Shown: positions 1-8,850, counted from the first letter of the stretch. The stretch: DNA of 37,721 nucleotides from Flavobacteriaceae bacterium (GCA_029238515.1 JAQWFW010000005.1:1-37721), one strand, 5' to 3'. Program-made: numbers and translations. Notes: generated from the letters alone by a model not told the origin.

Positions 1-2430
1 CCCTAAGATTGTGCTGGTCTGGCTCTCTAAATCAAAACTAAAATAACCACCAGAACCATCATCACATTCGACCATAGGACCTGGAATTGTAGCGGTAGCT
101 TTGTTGGTTACAATCAAATTGAATAATGGATTAGGACTGACACTATAACAAGCTTCATCATCTACACTATCTATTCTTACGAATATCGGTTGATTTGTTG
201 CAGAACTGTAAAGTAATGGGAGTTCGTTTTGGGGTATATTTGCGTCTTCAAAAGTTGTATAATATGTGACGTTATAAGTAGCTGGATTTAGAGTCCCAAA
301 AATATCACTATTTCGTAACTCTAAGTTAAATTCCTCTACCCCATCATTGGACAAATCGTCACATAAAACTAAGTCAGAGACATTAGAAATTGGTGGTCCA
401 TCGGTTAGAATTAAATCTAATGCCCCTGTGACAAAACATGATTCGGTCAATGCATCTTCAATGCGGACAAAGATGGTTTCAGGATTTGAAATCGCTGTGT
501 AGTTTGTTAGGGTTGTAGTAATAGGTGTATTATCGTTTTCAGCGGCAGCTAACGAGTTGTGGTAGGTGATATTATAGTCTCCAGGATTTTGAGTTCCTAA
601 TATGAGGGAATTGTTTTCTGTAAGGTCAAATGTTGGACTTCCCGCATTACAGAATACTAAGTCCGAAATAGCTTCAATACTTGGCGAAAGCTTGTATTCA
701 ATTATAATTGAATCTGAGGCAATACAATCTTCCCCAAAGGAAATATCAACTGCATAAGTTCCCGCAACACTAATTTCGAGTGTTGAAGATACTTCACCAT
801 CAATTTCAACGTCATTTAAATACCATGTGTGCTGAGCACCAGGCAATTGCGAATCTAGGGTTATGGTATCACCCAAGCACAATGCTGTTCCGCCTTCAAT
901 AGTGACATCATTCCCAAGATCTCCACCTAAATCAAAACTTCCTCCCTCCAAAAATACAGCAGCATCATAAATGGTATCATCAAAACCATTACCGTCGTCT
1001 GCAATAACCAATTTAATGGTGTAGCTTGTTTCAGGGATTACTGTAGATTGGGCAAGCATACTTACGGTATACCCTACAAAATCAATGGGGCTATCAATTG
1101 CAGGTAAACCTCCGCCACCATAATACGCTGCAAAAAACTCTTCATTTGATGAGGAGCAAGTTGAATTGTATGCCCCGTCACGTACACTCAAAACAGAAAT
1201 TGGATCGTTTGTTTCTGGAACCAATGCTAAATTTGTGGTTTGCCCTGTTGAGTTATTCGTTAAAAGAAACGCAAAAGCATCTGTATATTCACATTGATAG
1301 AAACCATATTCTTCAGAGGCAAAAACAAAATTAAAGCTGATTGAATTGGCTAGTGGAATAAAATCAAATTGAATGAAAGTGGCATTGGTTGTTCGGCCTG
1401 GGCTAAGATTAGGAATAGCATTTTCTAAATCTAAATCCCCTGGCCACATAGTTGTACCAGAACCCAATGCAGACCCTGTCTCTGGACCTTCAGCTTCTGA
1501 AGCATCTCCAGTTGTTAGTAAAATCCCTTCTGTAAAAGGAAATGAAACACCATTCCCCGAAAAATATCCTATACCATTAGGTTCACTTATACTGAAATTA
1601 GTTCCTGTTGAAAATTCAATATTTGTGATTTCAACACAAGAGCTATTCACTAATATATCTTCAACCAACTGCTCAACAGAATAGGTGGTTTGATCTACTA
1701 ATAAATATGGGCCAAGCACTTGAACAACAATAGTTGTAGAATCTGAACACCCTGTTGGATTTGCATCCGTTACGTTAAGCGTGACCGTAAATGTTCCAAT
1801 ATTATTAAAGGTATGACTTACTACTGTATCACCAGAATCAGTTGTTGCAGTGTCTTCTCCTCCAAAATCCCAATCGTAAGTTGCACCAGTACCATCCATA
1901 GAAAAATTTGCTCCTCCTGTAAAGTCAACAGTATCCCCTTGATTAATCACTATATTGCCCCCCAAACCAGCAGGGAGATTTGTGGTTGCAACAAATGCCT
2001 CTATATCTTGGCATGGCGTAGCGCAACTGATGGTCGCTTCAAAACCCTGTCTAGAAATTGATGGACTACTTTCAAAAGTAAGTGTAAGGCATCCTGATGC
2101 GTTTGTAGCTTGTATAACTCCTGGGCTTGTATTACCATCGAATACTCCTATAACTGTTGCTGTTGTATCATTGCCATCATAAATAGTAAGATAATCTGCG
2201 CCACCTTGAGTGTCAAATAATATAAAATCGAGCTGAACAGCATCTCCAGTATTTTCGGGGCAAATGGTAAGCGTAAAGTTTTCGTTATTGGTATAATTGC
2301 CGGCACCCCCAAAATCAAAAAGTGTACCACTGCATTGATTTACGGCCCCATTTTGCATATTAATATCTTGAGCATGAGCATAAAATCCGCATGCTAACAT
2401 TAGTGCAAAAATGTAATTTAAAGTCTTCAA
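1..2430 (-). CDS. Choice-of-anchor L / CUB / PKD domain surface protein, 3' end outside window
   Basis: The frame is open from a TTG at 2430 to the window edge (810 codons) with no stop; the C-terminus is missing. The product starts with a signal peptide (residues 1-20, LKTLNYIFALML... to AHA, then QDIN). A CUB-like domain follows (about 33-136, with paired Cys and the LDFILFDTQGGADYLTIYDG pattern). Next is a PKD domain (about 140-240, ATYDWDFGG and HTFNNIGTFTVTL), then a choice-of-anchor L domain (about 246-480, with FVFASEEYGFYQ and TDAFAFLL). Ig-like repeats fill the rest. TTG is chosen because the only nearby ATG (2400) would cut the signal peptide, and a stop lies four codons upstream. 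Family knowledge: such proteins are usually exported by the T9SS and often end in a gliding-motility-associated C-terminal domain, which cannot be checked here. Likely a cell-surface adhesin; ligand unknown. Confidence 0.85.
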   Translation of the reverse strand, partial: MKTLNYIFALMLACGFYAHAQDINMQNGAVNQCSGTLFDFGGAGNYTNNENFTLTICPENTGDAVQLDFILFDTQGGADYLTIYDGNDTTATVIGVFDGNTSPGVIQATNASGCLTLTFESSPSISRQGFEATISCATPCQDIEAFVATTNLPAGLGGNIVINQGDTVDFTGGANFSMDGTGATYDWDFGGEDTATTDSGDTVVSHTFNNIGTFTVTLNVTDANPTGCSDSTTIVVQVLGPYLLVDQTTYSVEQLVEDILVNSSCVEITNIEFSTGTNFSISEPNGIGYFSGNGVSFPFTEGILLTTGDASEAEGPETGSALGSGTTMWPGDLDLENAIPNLSPGRTTNATFIQFDFIPLANSISFNFVFASEEYGFYQCEYTDAFAFLLTNNSTGQTTNLALVPETNDPISVLSVRDGAYNSTCSSSNEEFFAAYYGGGGLPAIDSPIDFVGYTVSMLAQSTVIPETSYTIKLVIADDGNGFDDTIYDAAVFLEGGSFDLGGDLGNDVTIEGGTALCLGDTITLDSQLPGAQHTWYLNDVEIDGEVSSTLEISVAGTYAVDISFGEDCIASDSIIIEYKLSPSIEAISDLVFCNAGSPTFDLTENNSLILGTQNPGDYNITYHNSLAAAENDNTPITTTLTNYTAISNPETIFVRIEDALTESCFVTGALDLILTDGPPISNVSDLVLCDDLSNDGVEEFNLELRNSDIFGTLNPATYNVTYYTTFEDANIPQNELPLLYSSATNQPIFVRIDSVDDEACYSVSPNPLFNLIVTNKATATIPGPMVECDDGSGGYFSFDLESQTSTILG

Positions 2431-2447
2431 GTTAAATGGTTATACCT

Positions 2448-2455
2448 CAAATATA
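2448..2455 (-). promoter_or_regulatory. -7 promoter element TATATTTG
   Basis: Read on the minus strand this is TATATTTG, a perfect match to the Bacteroidota -7 consensus TAnnTTTG. It lies 17 bases before the TTG start of the CUB/PKD surface protein. No convincing -33 TTTG was found. Confidence 0.5.
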
Positions 2456-2543
2456 TTGATTAGTTTTAAAATGTTGCTCGTTCTTGTTCTATATTTTGTC
2501 ACTATGGTAGATGATATTGACGCATAACAAGAGATTTCTTTAG

Positions 2544-2551
2544 TATCTTTG
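2544..2551 (+). promoter_or_regulatory. -7 promoter element TATCTTTG
   Basis: Perfect TAnnTTTG match 13 bases before the ATG of the NifU-like gene. A TTG at 2517-2519 could be part of a -33 element, but its spacing is slightly long. Confidence 0.55.
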
Positions 2552-2564
2552 CAAAAAAATAAAC

Positions 2565-3464
2565 ATGAGTTCAATTCACATTACCCCTCAAGAAACGAGT
2601 AATCCAAAAATATTAAAATTCGAAGCCAACACATTCCTTGTTCAGTACGAGAATTTTGAATATGCTAATATTGATGACGCTAAAAATTCCCCTTTGGCGC
2701 AACAATTATTTTACTTGCCATTTGTAAAAAAAGTTTACATTTCAGGGAATTTTGTGGCTATTGAACGCTACGATATTGTGGAATGGAGTGATGTTCAAAA
2801 TGAGGTTGCTAGTCAAATTCAGGATTACCTCAACAATGACGGAATAGTCGTAATTGCAGAGCAATCCAAAAAAAGTGCCATTACTATATACGCGGAAAGC
2901 ACGCCAAATCCAGCGGTGATAAAATTTGTCGCAAACAAAAATTTGGTAAATTCGTCTTTTGAATTTGGCTCGATAGAAGAAGCAAAACCTTCTCCATTTG
3001 CAACAGAATTGTTTCAATTTCCTTTTGTCAAATCTGTTTTTTTGGATAAAAACTATGTTTCTATTACAAAATTTGATATTATAGAATGGGAAGGCATTAC
3101 CCTTGAAGTTCGAACCTTTATCAAATCATACATCGAACAAGGCAAACCTATGATCCTTAGTACTGCAACTGAAGCGCTCGAAAAAACCACGGAGCAATTA
3201 GACAAAGCTTATGAAGAATTAGATGATATTTCAAAAGAAATCATAAACATTCTTGAACAACACGTAAAACCCGCAGTGGCTAGTGATGGAGGAAATATCA
3301 TGTTTGATTCTTATGACGCTGAAAACAAAACAGTTCAAGTAATTCTTCAAGGCGCTTGTAGTGGATGCCCCTCGTCTACATTCACCCTTAAAAATGGTAT
3401 TGAAGCCATTTTAAAAGAAATGATGGGGGATAAAATAAATTCGGTAAATGCTCTCAATGGCTAA
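2565..3464 (+). CDS. NifU-family Fe-S cluster scaffold protein with duplicated Nfu N-domain
   Basis: 299 aa, cytosolic. Its role by family is to assemble or carry Fe-S clusters and pass them to apoproteins. Two consecutive Nfu N-terminal domains are visible (about 5-95 and 104-195). Each has the same order of motifs: NPKILKFEAN / NPAVIKFVAN, SPLAQQLFYLPFVKKVYIS / SPFATELFQFPFVKSVFLD and YDIVEW / FDIIEW. A short helical linker leads to a C-terminal NifU domain (about 215-299) with the cluster-binding CxxC (Cys265 and Cys268, in GACSGCPS). Most Nfu proteins have one N-domain, so the duplication makes this longer than usual. The ATG at 2565 follows a -7 element directly. A dodecin gene lies 62 bases downstream in the same direction. 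Identification is secure; which targets it serves is not shown. Confidence 0.92.
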   Translation: MSSIHITPQETSNPKILKFEANTFLVQYENFEYANIDDAKNSPLAQQLFYLPFVKKVYISGNFVAIERYDIVEWSDVQNEVASQIQDYLNNDGIVVIAEQSKKSAITIYAESTPNPAVIKFVANKNLVNSSFEFGSIEEAKPSPFATELFQFPFVKSVFLDKNYVSITKFDIIEWEGITLEVRTFIKSYIEQGKPMILSTATEALEKTTEQLDKAYEELDDISKEIINILEQHVKPAVASDGGNIMFDSYDAENKTVQVILQGACSGCPSSTFTLKNGIEAILKEMMGDKINSVNALNG

Positions 3465-3526
3465 ATTCTGAATTATTTTTTTATATTTATACTCTAAATT
3501 ATTCTTAACCTTAAATCTAATTACTT

Positions 3527-3727
3527 ATGGGAGTACTCAAAGTTATCGAAGTGTTGTCCAATTCCAATAAAAGTTGGGAAGACGCCACTCAAAAAGCCAT
3601 TAAACATGCCTCAAAAACTGTAAAAAACATTCGGTCCGTATACGTACAAGATCAGAGTGCAACAGTGCATGGAGATCATATTGACGAATTTCGAGTGAAT
3701 TTAAAAATCACATTTGAAGTCAATTGA
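3527..3727 (+). CDS. Dodecin family flavin-binding protein
   Basis: 66 aa, the normal dodecin length. The sequence has the typical beta-alpha-beta-beta layout: VLKVIEVLSNSNKSWEDATQ, then KAIKHASKTVKNIRSVYV, then strands ending in KITFEVN. Dodecins form hollow 12-mers that bind and buffer riboflavin, FAD or FMN in the cytosol. A strong hairpin terminator follows 21 bases after the stop. It may be read with the NifU-like gene upstream or separately; the 62-base gap shows no clear promoter. A riboflavin synthase gene lies elsewhere in the window but is not linked. Confidence 0.9.
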   Translation: MGVLKVIEVLSNSNKSWEDATQKAIKHASKTVKNIRSVYVQDQSATVHGDHIDEFRVNLKITFEVN

Positions 3728-3748
3728 TTTTTATATAAATCATACTAA

Positions 3749-3774
3749 AGTCGCCTTTTCAGGCGGCTTTTTTT
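3749..3774 (+). terminator. Rho-independent terminator after dodecin
   Basis: Stem AGTCGCC / GGCGGCT with a TTTTCA loop and a run of seven T. It sits directly after the dodecin gene and reaches the stop codon of the convergent FAD oxidoreductase gene. Confidence 0.85.
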
Positions 3775-4888
3775 ATGGAATTAATTCTACGATTTTTTTA
3801 GCAACACCAGCACCAAGTGCAACACCCATACCGCCCATTCGTACACCAATAAAAACACAATCGGAATACTGTCTAATTACTGGAATTTTTTGTTTTCCTA
3901 CACCCATTATCCCTGACCATCTTTGGTCAATTTCAACCTTTTTATTTGGTAAAATTACTGTTTGTAAAAGCGATTCCAATTCACTTTGAATTTTAGCTGT
4001 TGTAGCTATTTCTGTGGTTGTTTCGCCTACAAAATCCAAATTTCGTCCTCCCCCTAAAAGAATTCTATTATGAATATTCCTGAAGTAATAGTATCCGCAA
4101 TCCAGATGAAATGTTCCTTTAATTTGAAGCTCAACAATGGGTTTTGTAATGAGCACTTGAGCACGTGCAGGTTTTAAATCTTGTTGAATCAATTTGTTCG
4201 TAAAACCATTTGTTGCTATGATCATTTTAGAGCTATTTAATTCAAACCGGTTGGTTTTGATGTGGACTGAATTATTCTTTTCTTGAAATGAATCAACACA
4301 TACTGCATTCAAAATCACAACACCAAGATTATGGGCTTTTTGAAGCAAAGCATTCATCATTTTTCCGGTATCTATTTGTCCTTCAAATTGATTGTAAAAG
4401 TATTGCGGTTGAATTCCATCAAAATGAAACTTATTAGAAACTAAAGAAAAGACCTCACCCTTAAAAACTGGCTTCAGAAGTGAGTTGATGTCCTTGATTT
4501 TATCGATGCAAGTACTGAAAAATTCTTGGTCTTTTTTTAGAAATAACTCATATCCTCCATAGGGCTTATAGCCAATTTTATCATCCCCAAGCATTTGTCG
4601 CAATAGATTTAGACCTTCTACCCTATCGTTCAACAAAGTGAGCACCTCATCTGCGGTGTGAGATTTTAAATCTTCCGTCAATTCACTCAAGCTACCAAAA
4701 CAAGCAAATCCTGCATTTTTTGTGCTCGCCCCTTGTGGAAGAACTCCTTTTTCTAAGATTAAAATTTTAGCACTTGGAAAGCGCTTTTTGATAAAAATCG
4801 CTGTTGAAAGCCCCACAATTCCACTGCCAACGATTGTAAAATCAATGTTGCTTAGCCATTCTTTTTGCTCCCAATAGGATAAATTCAT
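3773..4888 (-). CDS. FAD-dependent oxidoreductase, DAO (D-amino acid oxidase-like) family
   Basis: 371 aa. The N-terminus carries a Rossmann FAD-binding motif, VGSGIVGLSTA (Gly21, Gly23, Gly26), followed by the acidic residue that binds the FAD ribose in LILEKG. A second family signature appears at GASTKNAGFACFGS, typical of glycine oxidase and D-amino acid dehydrogenase relatives. Near the C-terminus is DQRWSGIMG followed by a glycine-rich VRMGGMGVALG segment, which closes over the flavin in this family. Such enzymes oxidise amino or imino acids; the substrate here cannot be read from sequence. It stands alone: a terminator precedes it and the convergent dodecin terminator abuts its stop. 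Confidence 0.85.
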   Translation of the reverse strand: MNLSYWEQKEWLSNIDFTIVGSGIVGLSTAIFIKKRFPSAKILILEKGVLPQGASTKNAGFACFGSLSELTEDLKSHTADEVLTLLNDRVEGLNLLRQMLGDDKIGYKPYGGYELFLKKDQEFFSTCIDKIKDINSLLKPVFKGEVFSLVSNKFHFDGIQPQYFYNQFEGQIDTGKMMNALLQKAHNLGVVILNAVCVDSFQEKNNSVHIKTNRFELNSSKMIIATNGFTNKLIQQDLKPARAQVLITKPIVELQIKGTFHLDCGYYYFRNIHNRILLGGGRNLDFVGETTTEIATTAKIQSELESLLQTVILPNKKVEIDQRWSGIMGVGKQKIPVIRQYSDCVFIGVRMGGMGVALGAGVAKKIVELIP

Positions 4889-4914
4889 ACCCTAAAGTTA
4901 ATGGTTTTTCAAAA

Positions 4915-4941
4915 AAAACTCCGAAAATAATTCGGAGTTTT
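4915..4941 (-). terminator. Rho-independent terminator of the fabH-accB-accC unit (possibly bidirectional)
   Basis: Perfect 11-bp inverted repeat AAAACTCCGAA / TTCGGAGTTTT with a 5-base loop. On the minus strand it is followed by a run of eight T. It lies ten bases after the accC stop codon. Confidence 0.85.
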
Positions 4942-4950
4942 TACAAGGTT

Positions 4951-6297
4951 TTATTTTGGAGATTCAATAACAAAATCTTCCATAAATTTTGTGGTATAAT
5001 TCCCTGAAATATAATCGGGATGCTCCATGAGTTGTCTGTGAAAAGGTATTGTTGTTTTGATGCCTTCTATTACAAATTCATCAAGCGCTCTCTTCATTTT
5101 AAAAATTGCTTCCTCACGTGTCTGAGCAGTGGTGATTAGTTTTGCAATCATAGAATCATAATTTGGCGGGATTACGTAACCTGCATAAACATGAGTGTCT
5201 AAGCGAACTCCATGCCCTCCAGGCGAATGTAGTGTTGTGATTTTTCCAGGAGAAGGTCTAAAATCATTGTAGGGGTCTTCTGCATTAATTCTACACTCAA
5301 TAGAATGAAGGTTTGGAAAATAGTTTTTGCCTGAAATAGCGACTCCAGAGGCGACTAAAATTTGCTCTCTAATGAGATCAAAATCGATCACTTGTTCTGT
5401 AATAGGGTGCTCTACTTGTATTCTAGTATTCATCTCCATAAAGTAGAAATTTCGGTGCTTATCGACCAAGAATTCTACTGTTCCGGCGCCTTCGTACTTG
5501 ATGAATTCTGCGGCTTTTACTGCGGCTTCGCCCATTTTCTTGCGCAAAGCGTCCGTCATGAATGGTGACGGAACTTCTTCAGTAAGTTTTTGGTGTCGTC
5601 TTTGAACAGAGCAATCTCTTTCAGATAGATGACATGCCTTCCCATTGGAATCTCCAATGATTTGAATTTCAATATGTCTTGGCTCTTCAATGAGTTTTTC
5701 CATATACATATCATCATTACCAAATGCTGCTTTTGACTCTTGTCGTGCAGAATCCCATGCATCTTTTAGATCTTCTTCTTTCCAAACCGCACGCATTCCT
5801 TTTCCGCCACCCCCAGCAGATGCTTTGAGCATGACTGGGTAGCCGGTTTTTTTGGCTGTTTTTTTACATTCACTGAATGTTTCTATAACACCGTCACTTC
5901 CCGGTACACAGGGGACACCAGCGGCTTTCATGGTTGCTTTTGCATTGGCCTTGTCACCCATGCGATCAATCATTTCTGGGGATGCACCAATGAATTTTAT
6001 ACCATGTTCTTCACATATTTTTGAAAAGCGCGCGTTTTCGGATAAAAATCCGTATCCAGGATGAATTGCATCGGCATTCGTGATTTCTGCTGCAGCAATA
6101 ATATTGGCTACTTTCAAATACGATTCGCTACTCAATGCTGGGCCGATACACACGGCCTCATCAGCAAATTTAACATGTAAACTTTCTGCATCTGCTGTAG
6201 AATAAACGGCCACGGTTTGAATGCCCATTTCTTTACAAGTTCTGATGACCCTTAGTGCAATTTCTCCTCGATTTGCAACTAATATTTTTTTAAACAT
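4951..6297 (-). CDS. accC: Acetyl-CoA carboxylase, biotin carboxylase subunit
   Basis: 448 aa, the usual AccC length. It carboxylates biotin on BCCP using ATP and bicarbonate, the first half-reaction of malonyl-CoA formation. Visible features are the N-terminal [14 protein letters not shown] motif, the ATP-grasp glycine loop [12 protein letters not shown], the [12 protein letters not shown] segment, the catalytic stretch [15 protein letters not shown], and the C-terminal INAEDP with the biotin carboxylase C-domain. It lies 66 bases downstream of accB and is the last gene before a strong terminator. The carboxyltransferase subunits (accA, accD) are not in the window. In Bacteroidota a similar pair can also serve propionyl-CoA carboxylase, but the fabH neighbour favours fatty-acid synthesis. 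Confidence 0.96.
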   Translation of the reverse strand: MFKKILVANRGEIALRVIRTCKEMGIQTVAVYSTADAESLHVKFADEAVCIGPALSSESYLKVANIIAAAEITNADAIHPGYGFLSENARFSKICEEHGIKFIGASPEMIDRMGDKANAKATMKAAGVPCVPGSDGVIETFSECKKTAKKTGYPVMLKASAGGGGKGMRAVWKEEDLKDAWDSARQESKAAFGNDDMYMEKLIEEPRHIEIQIIGDSNGKACHLSERDCSVQRRHQKLTEEVPSPFMTDALRKKMGEAAVKAAEFIKYEGAGTVEFLVDKHRNFYFMEMNTRIQVEHPITEQVIDFDLIREQILVASGVAISGKNYFPNLHSIECRINAEDPYNDFRPSPGKITTLHSPGGHGVRLDTHVYAGYVIPPNYDSMIAKLITTAQTREEAIFKMKRALDEFVIEGIKTTIPFHRQLMEHPDYISGNYTTKFMEDFVIESPK

Positions 6298-6363
6298 AAC
6301 TGTTAATTTTAAAACGTTAATTTCTTCTTTTAAAGTACCTTTTTGGTGCTTTTAGAATTCAAA

Positions 6364-6846
6364 TTAAGATGGGTCAACCAAGAATAAAGGTTGATCAAAT
6401 TCTACAGGGGAGGCATCATCGACTAAGATTTTGACAATTTTTCCTGAAACCTCAGATTCAATTTCATTGAAAAGTTTCATTGCTTCAATGATACACAAAA
6501 CATCGCCTTCGGCAATGGATTGTCCAACTTCTGCAAAAATTGGTTTGTCTGGAGATGGTCTTCTGTAGAATGTCCCAATTATTGGAGATTTGATGGTAAT
6601 GTACTTAGAATCTTCTGCAGGCGCCTCTGCTTTTGGTGCCTCAGTTGGTACTGGTGCAGCAACAGGAGCTTGTAAAACTGGTGCTGATGGCATTTGAACA
6701 GGAACTGTTAGTTGTTGAACTTGTTTCGCATCTGATTCTTTACCTGTACGTATGGTGATTTTTACATCATCCATTTCAAGCTTTACTTCGCTTGCACCTG
6801 ATTTAGCAACAAATTTAATTAAATTTTGAATTTCTTTTAAATCCAT
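6364..6846 (-). CDS. accB: Acetyl-CoA carboxylase biotin carboxyl carrier protein (BCCP)
   Basis: 160 aa. The N-terminal helical region (MDLKEIQNLIKFVAKSGASE) is typical of AccB. It is followed by an Ala/Pro-rich flexible linker (about residues 50-78) and a C-terminal biotinyl domain. The biotin-accepting lysine is Lys124 in the EAMKL motif, about 36 residues from the C-terminus as in other BCCPs. The conserved SPIIGTFYRRPSP thumb region is also present. It shuttles carboxyl-biotin between AccC and AccAD. It is separated from fabH by 17 bases and is clearly in the same operon. Confidence 0.97.
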   Translation of the reverse strand: MDLKEIQNLIKFVAKSGASEVKLEMDDVKITIRTGKESDAKQVQQLTVPVQMPSAPVLQAPVAAPVPTEAPKAEAPAEDSKYITIKSPIIGTFYRRPSPDKPIFAEVGQSIAEGDVLCIIEAMKLFNEIESEVSGKIVKILVDDASPVEFDQPLFLVDPS

Positions 6847-6863
6847 AATTAAAGTATTTAGTA

Positions 6864-7871
6864 TTAGTTAGTTTTATGTTTTGTATATGCCCACTTTAGA
6901 TAAATTGCTCCCCAACTGAAGCCACCGCCAAAAGCAGCAAAAATAACGTTGTCTCCTTTTTTGAGTTGTGTTTCATAATCATTGATGAGTAAGGGAAGTG
7001 TCGCAGAAGTTGTATTACCATATTTTTCAATATTCATCATTACTTTCTCGTCCTCCAGACCCATTCTTTGTGCTGTAGCATCAATGATTCTTTTGTTGGC
7101 CTGATGAGCCGCCAACCATTGAACGTTGTCTTTAGTAAGCTTATTGCGATCTAATATTTTTACTGCAGCATCAGCCATGTTAGATACAGCGTTTTTAAAA
7201 ACTGTTCTTCCTTCTTGAAAGGCATAATGACCACCATTGTCCAAAACATCGTGTGTGATTGGATGAGAAGACCCCCCATAAGTAGCTTGAAGAAACTCTC
7301 TTCCTACACCATCTGTTCTCAAATATTCGTCCTGCAGCCCATGTCCTTCCTCGTTAGGTTCAAATAAAACGGCTCCAGCACCATCTCCAAAAATAATGCA
7401 AGTTGCTCGGTCTTTGTAGTTGATGATTGAAGACATTTTGTCTGCACCGATAAGAAGTACTTTTTTGTAGCGCCCAGATTGTATATAACTTGATGCCGTA
7501 GACATGCCAAAAAGAAAGCTTGAACAGGCAGAATCCATATCATATGAAAAGGCGTTTGTAGCGCCTATTTGTGTTGCTGTGTATGAAGCAGTAGAGGCGG
7601 CTTTCATATCTGGAGTTGCTGTAGCAACAATAACTAAATCTATTGTTGTTGGGTCGAGTTGTTGTTTTTGAATTAAATCTTGAGCCGCTTTAATCGCAAG
7701 AAAAGACGTTCCTTTTCCTTCGGTTTTTAGTATTCTTCGCTCCTTAATCCCCGTTCTTGTGGTGATCCACTCGTCATTTGTATCAACCATATTTTCCAAC
7801 ATAGCGTTAGTAAGTACAAATTCTGGAACGTATGCGCCTACAGCCGTTATTGCTGCTGAGATTTTACTCAT
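6864..7871 (-). CDS. fabH: Beta-ketoacyl-ACP synthase III
   Basis: 335 aa. It starts fatty-acid chains by condensing an acyl-CoA primer with malonyl-ACP. The Cys-His-Asn triad is visible: Cys116 in DSACSSF, His in AAHQANKRI and Asn in KYGNTTSATLPL. The thiolase-fold markers TRTGIKERRIL and the C-terminal FAAFGGGFSWGA are in place. Bacteroidota use branched and odd primers, but primer choice cannot be read here. A TATTTTTG promoter element lies 63 bases upstream, after the rpmF terminator, so it probably heads its own transcript fabH-accB-accC. Confidence 0.96.
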   Translation of the reverse strand: MSKISAAITAVGAYVPEFVLTNAMLENMVDTNDEWITTRTGIKERRILKTEGKGTSFLAIKAAQDLIQKQQLDPTTIDLVIVATATPDMKAASTASYTATQIGATNAFSYDMDSACSSFLFGMSTASSYIQSGRYKKVLLIGADKMSSIINYKDRATCIIFGDGAGAVLFEPNEEGHGLQDEYLRTDGVGREFLQATYGGSSHPITHDVLDNGGHYAFQEGRTVFKNAVSNMADAAVKILDRNKLTKDNVQWLAAHQANKRIIDATAQRMGLEDEKVMMNIEKYGNTTSATLPLLINDYETQLKKGDNVIFAAFGGGFSWGAIYLKWAYTKHKTN

Positions 7872-7933
7872 ATATATTTTATTAAAGTCATAGATTTTGA
7901 TGGTTTTTCATCAAAAAACATTAAAAAACGCAT

Positions 7934-7941
7934 CAAAAATA
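7934..7941 (-). promoter_or_regulatory. -7 promoter element TATTTTTG (fabH)
   Basis: Perfect TAnnTTTG on the minus strand between the rpmF terminator and the fabH start. It leaves a leader of roughly 55 bases that contains a small GATG...CATC hairpin. Confidence 0.5.
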
Positions 7942-7989
7942 CTGTTTTTTGTTCAAAAATGGGCAAAAATTGTAATTTTTAAATTAAAA

Positions 7990-8010
7990 AAAACGCTCAA
8001 AGAGCGTTTT
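7990..8010 (-). terminator. Rho-independent terminator after rpmF
   Basis: Perfect 9-bp stem AAAACGCTC / GAGCGTTTT with an AAA loop and a T-rich tail on the minus strand. It lies 23 bases after the rpmF stop. It separates DUF177-rpmF from fabH, or acts as a partial terminator. Confidence 0.8.
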
Positions 8011-8033
8011 ATTTAATAGAATACATTTGCAAT

Positions 8034-8237
8034 TTATGCTACATTTTCTTCTGCAGCTGTATTATCGATTAGGACTTGACCTCTGTAGTACAACTTACCT
8101 TCGTGCCAATGTGCTCTGTGGTACAAGTGTGCCTCACCTGTTGTTGGGCATGTAGCAATTTGTGGTGTAGTTGCTTTGTAATGGGTACGCCTTTTATCTC
8201 TTCTTGTTTTCGAGATTTTTCTTTTAGGATGTGCCAT
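8034..8237 (-). CDS. rpmF: 50S ribosomal protein L32
   Basis: 67 aa. The start [21 protein letters not shown] is the signature of L32. A single Cys (Cys30, in [13 protein letters not shown]) remains where zinc-binding L32 proteins have four, so this looks like the zinc-free type. The gene follows the DUF177 gene by 8 bases, the classical yceD-rpmF pairing, which is conserved upstream of fatty-acid genes in many bacteria. Confidence 0.97.
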   Translation of the reverse strand: MAHPKRKISKTRRDKRRTHYKATTPQIATCPTTGEAHLYHRAHWHEGKLYYRGQVLIDNTAAEENVA

Positions 8238-8245
8238 TTTTTATG

Positions 8246-8785
8246 TTATTTATCCGTTAATAATTTTTTTAATGAATCCCAACGCGGATCTGTATCGTTG
8301 TCAGAATTTTTATTGTCTAAGCTTTTTGGGCTTAGGTCTTCTAGTGTTTCGAGTATTTCAGAGTTTAGTGTACCGTCTTTTATTCCAGGATGAAGTCGTT
8401 TTTGGGGGACAGACAACACAATAAGTTCGTAGATGTAATGCGCAACGTTTATTTTAAATTCTCCATGTGGAACAATTAATATTTCTTCGTTGTCGTCATT
8501 ATATTCAGAACCAAATTTTACAATCAAACCAAAACTGGATTTGATGGGCTGGTCGAACGGTTCATTTGTGAGGTCACAATTAAGATTTACATTGCCAGCA
8601 ACTTCAAAATTTAACTCCAAAAGCGTTGTTTTTTTTTGAAATTTAAGCGTTGTTTTTAATTGAACGTCGTTAAACTCGTCGTATTCAAAATGTTCAAAGA
8701 ACGTGTAATCTATATCATACTCAAAAATATGCTCGCCAAGCTTAAGTCCTACAAATTGTACATCAAATGCTTTTAATGGCTTCAT
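8246..8785 (-). CDS. DUF177 (YceD-like) protein
   Basis: 179 aa with the ATG at 8785 (MKPLKAFDVQF). A longer reading from a TTG at 8809 is possible, but that TTG lies inside the -7 element TATATTTG and so should be upstream of the transcript start. The family pattern is recognisable: an N-terminal beta-rich part, then the central CDLTNEPFDQPI, where other members have the first Cys of a CxxC, and the conserved C-terminal DPRWDSLKKL. The Cys at CDLT is kept and the second is lost. YceD proteins are linked to 23S rRNA and ribosome assembly. It forms a two-gene unit with rpmF. Confidence 0.9.
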   Translation of the reverse strand: MKPLKAFDVQFVGLKLGEHIFEYDIDYTFFEHFEYDEFNDVQLKTTLKFQKKTTLLELNFEVAGNVNLNCDLTNEPFDQPIKSSFGLIVKFGSEYNDDNEEILIVPHGEFKINVAHYIYELIVLSVPQKRLHPGIKDGTLNSEILETLEDLSPKSLDNKNSDNDTDPRWDSLKKLLTDK

Positions 8786-8803
8786 TATCCTGCATATTCG
8801 AGC

Positions 8804-8811
8804 GTGCAAAT
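8804..8811 (-). promoter_or_regulatory. -7 promoter element TATATTTG (DUF177-rpmF)
   Basis: Perfect TAnnTTTG match on the minus strand, about 19 bases before the preferred ATG at 8785. It overlaps an apparent in-frame TTG and so decides against that start. Confidence 0.55.
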
Positions 8812-8850
8812 ATATACATTTTTTTTAGGTTTTGCGTAAACTCAAGTTTT

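Noticed and set aside
1098-2330. Several short open frames on both strands
   Set aside because: They lie in other frames of the large surface-protein gene, lack recognisable domains, and the minus-strand frame covering the whole stretch gives a coherent signal peptide, CUB, PKD and anchor domains.
4889-4914. TAACTTTA as a promoter for the FAD oxidoreductase gene
   Set aside because: One mismatch to the -7 consensus, and it lies so close to the ATG that the transcript would be leaderless; not convincing alone.
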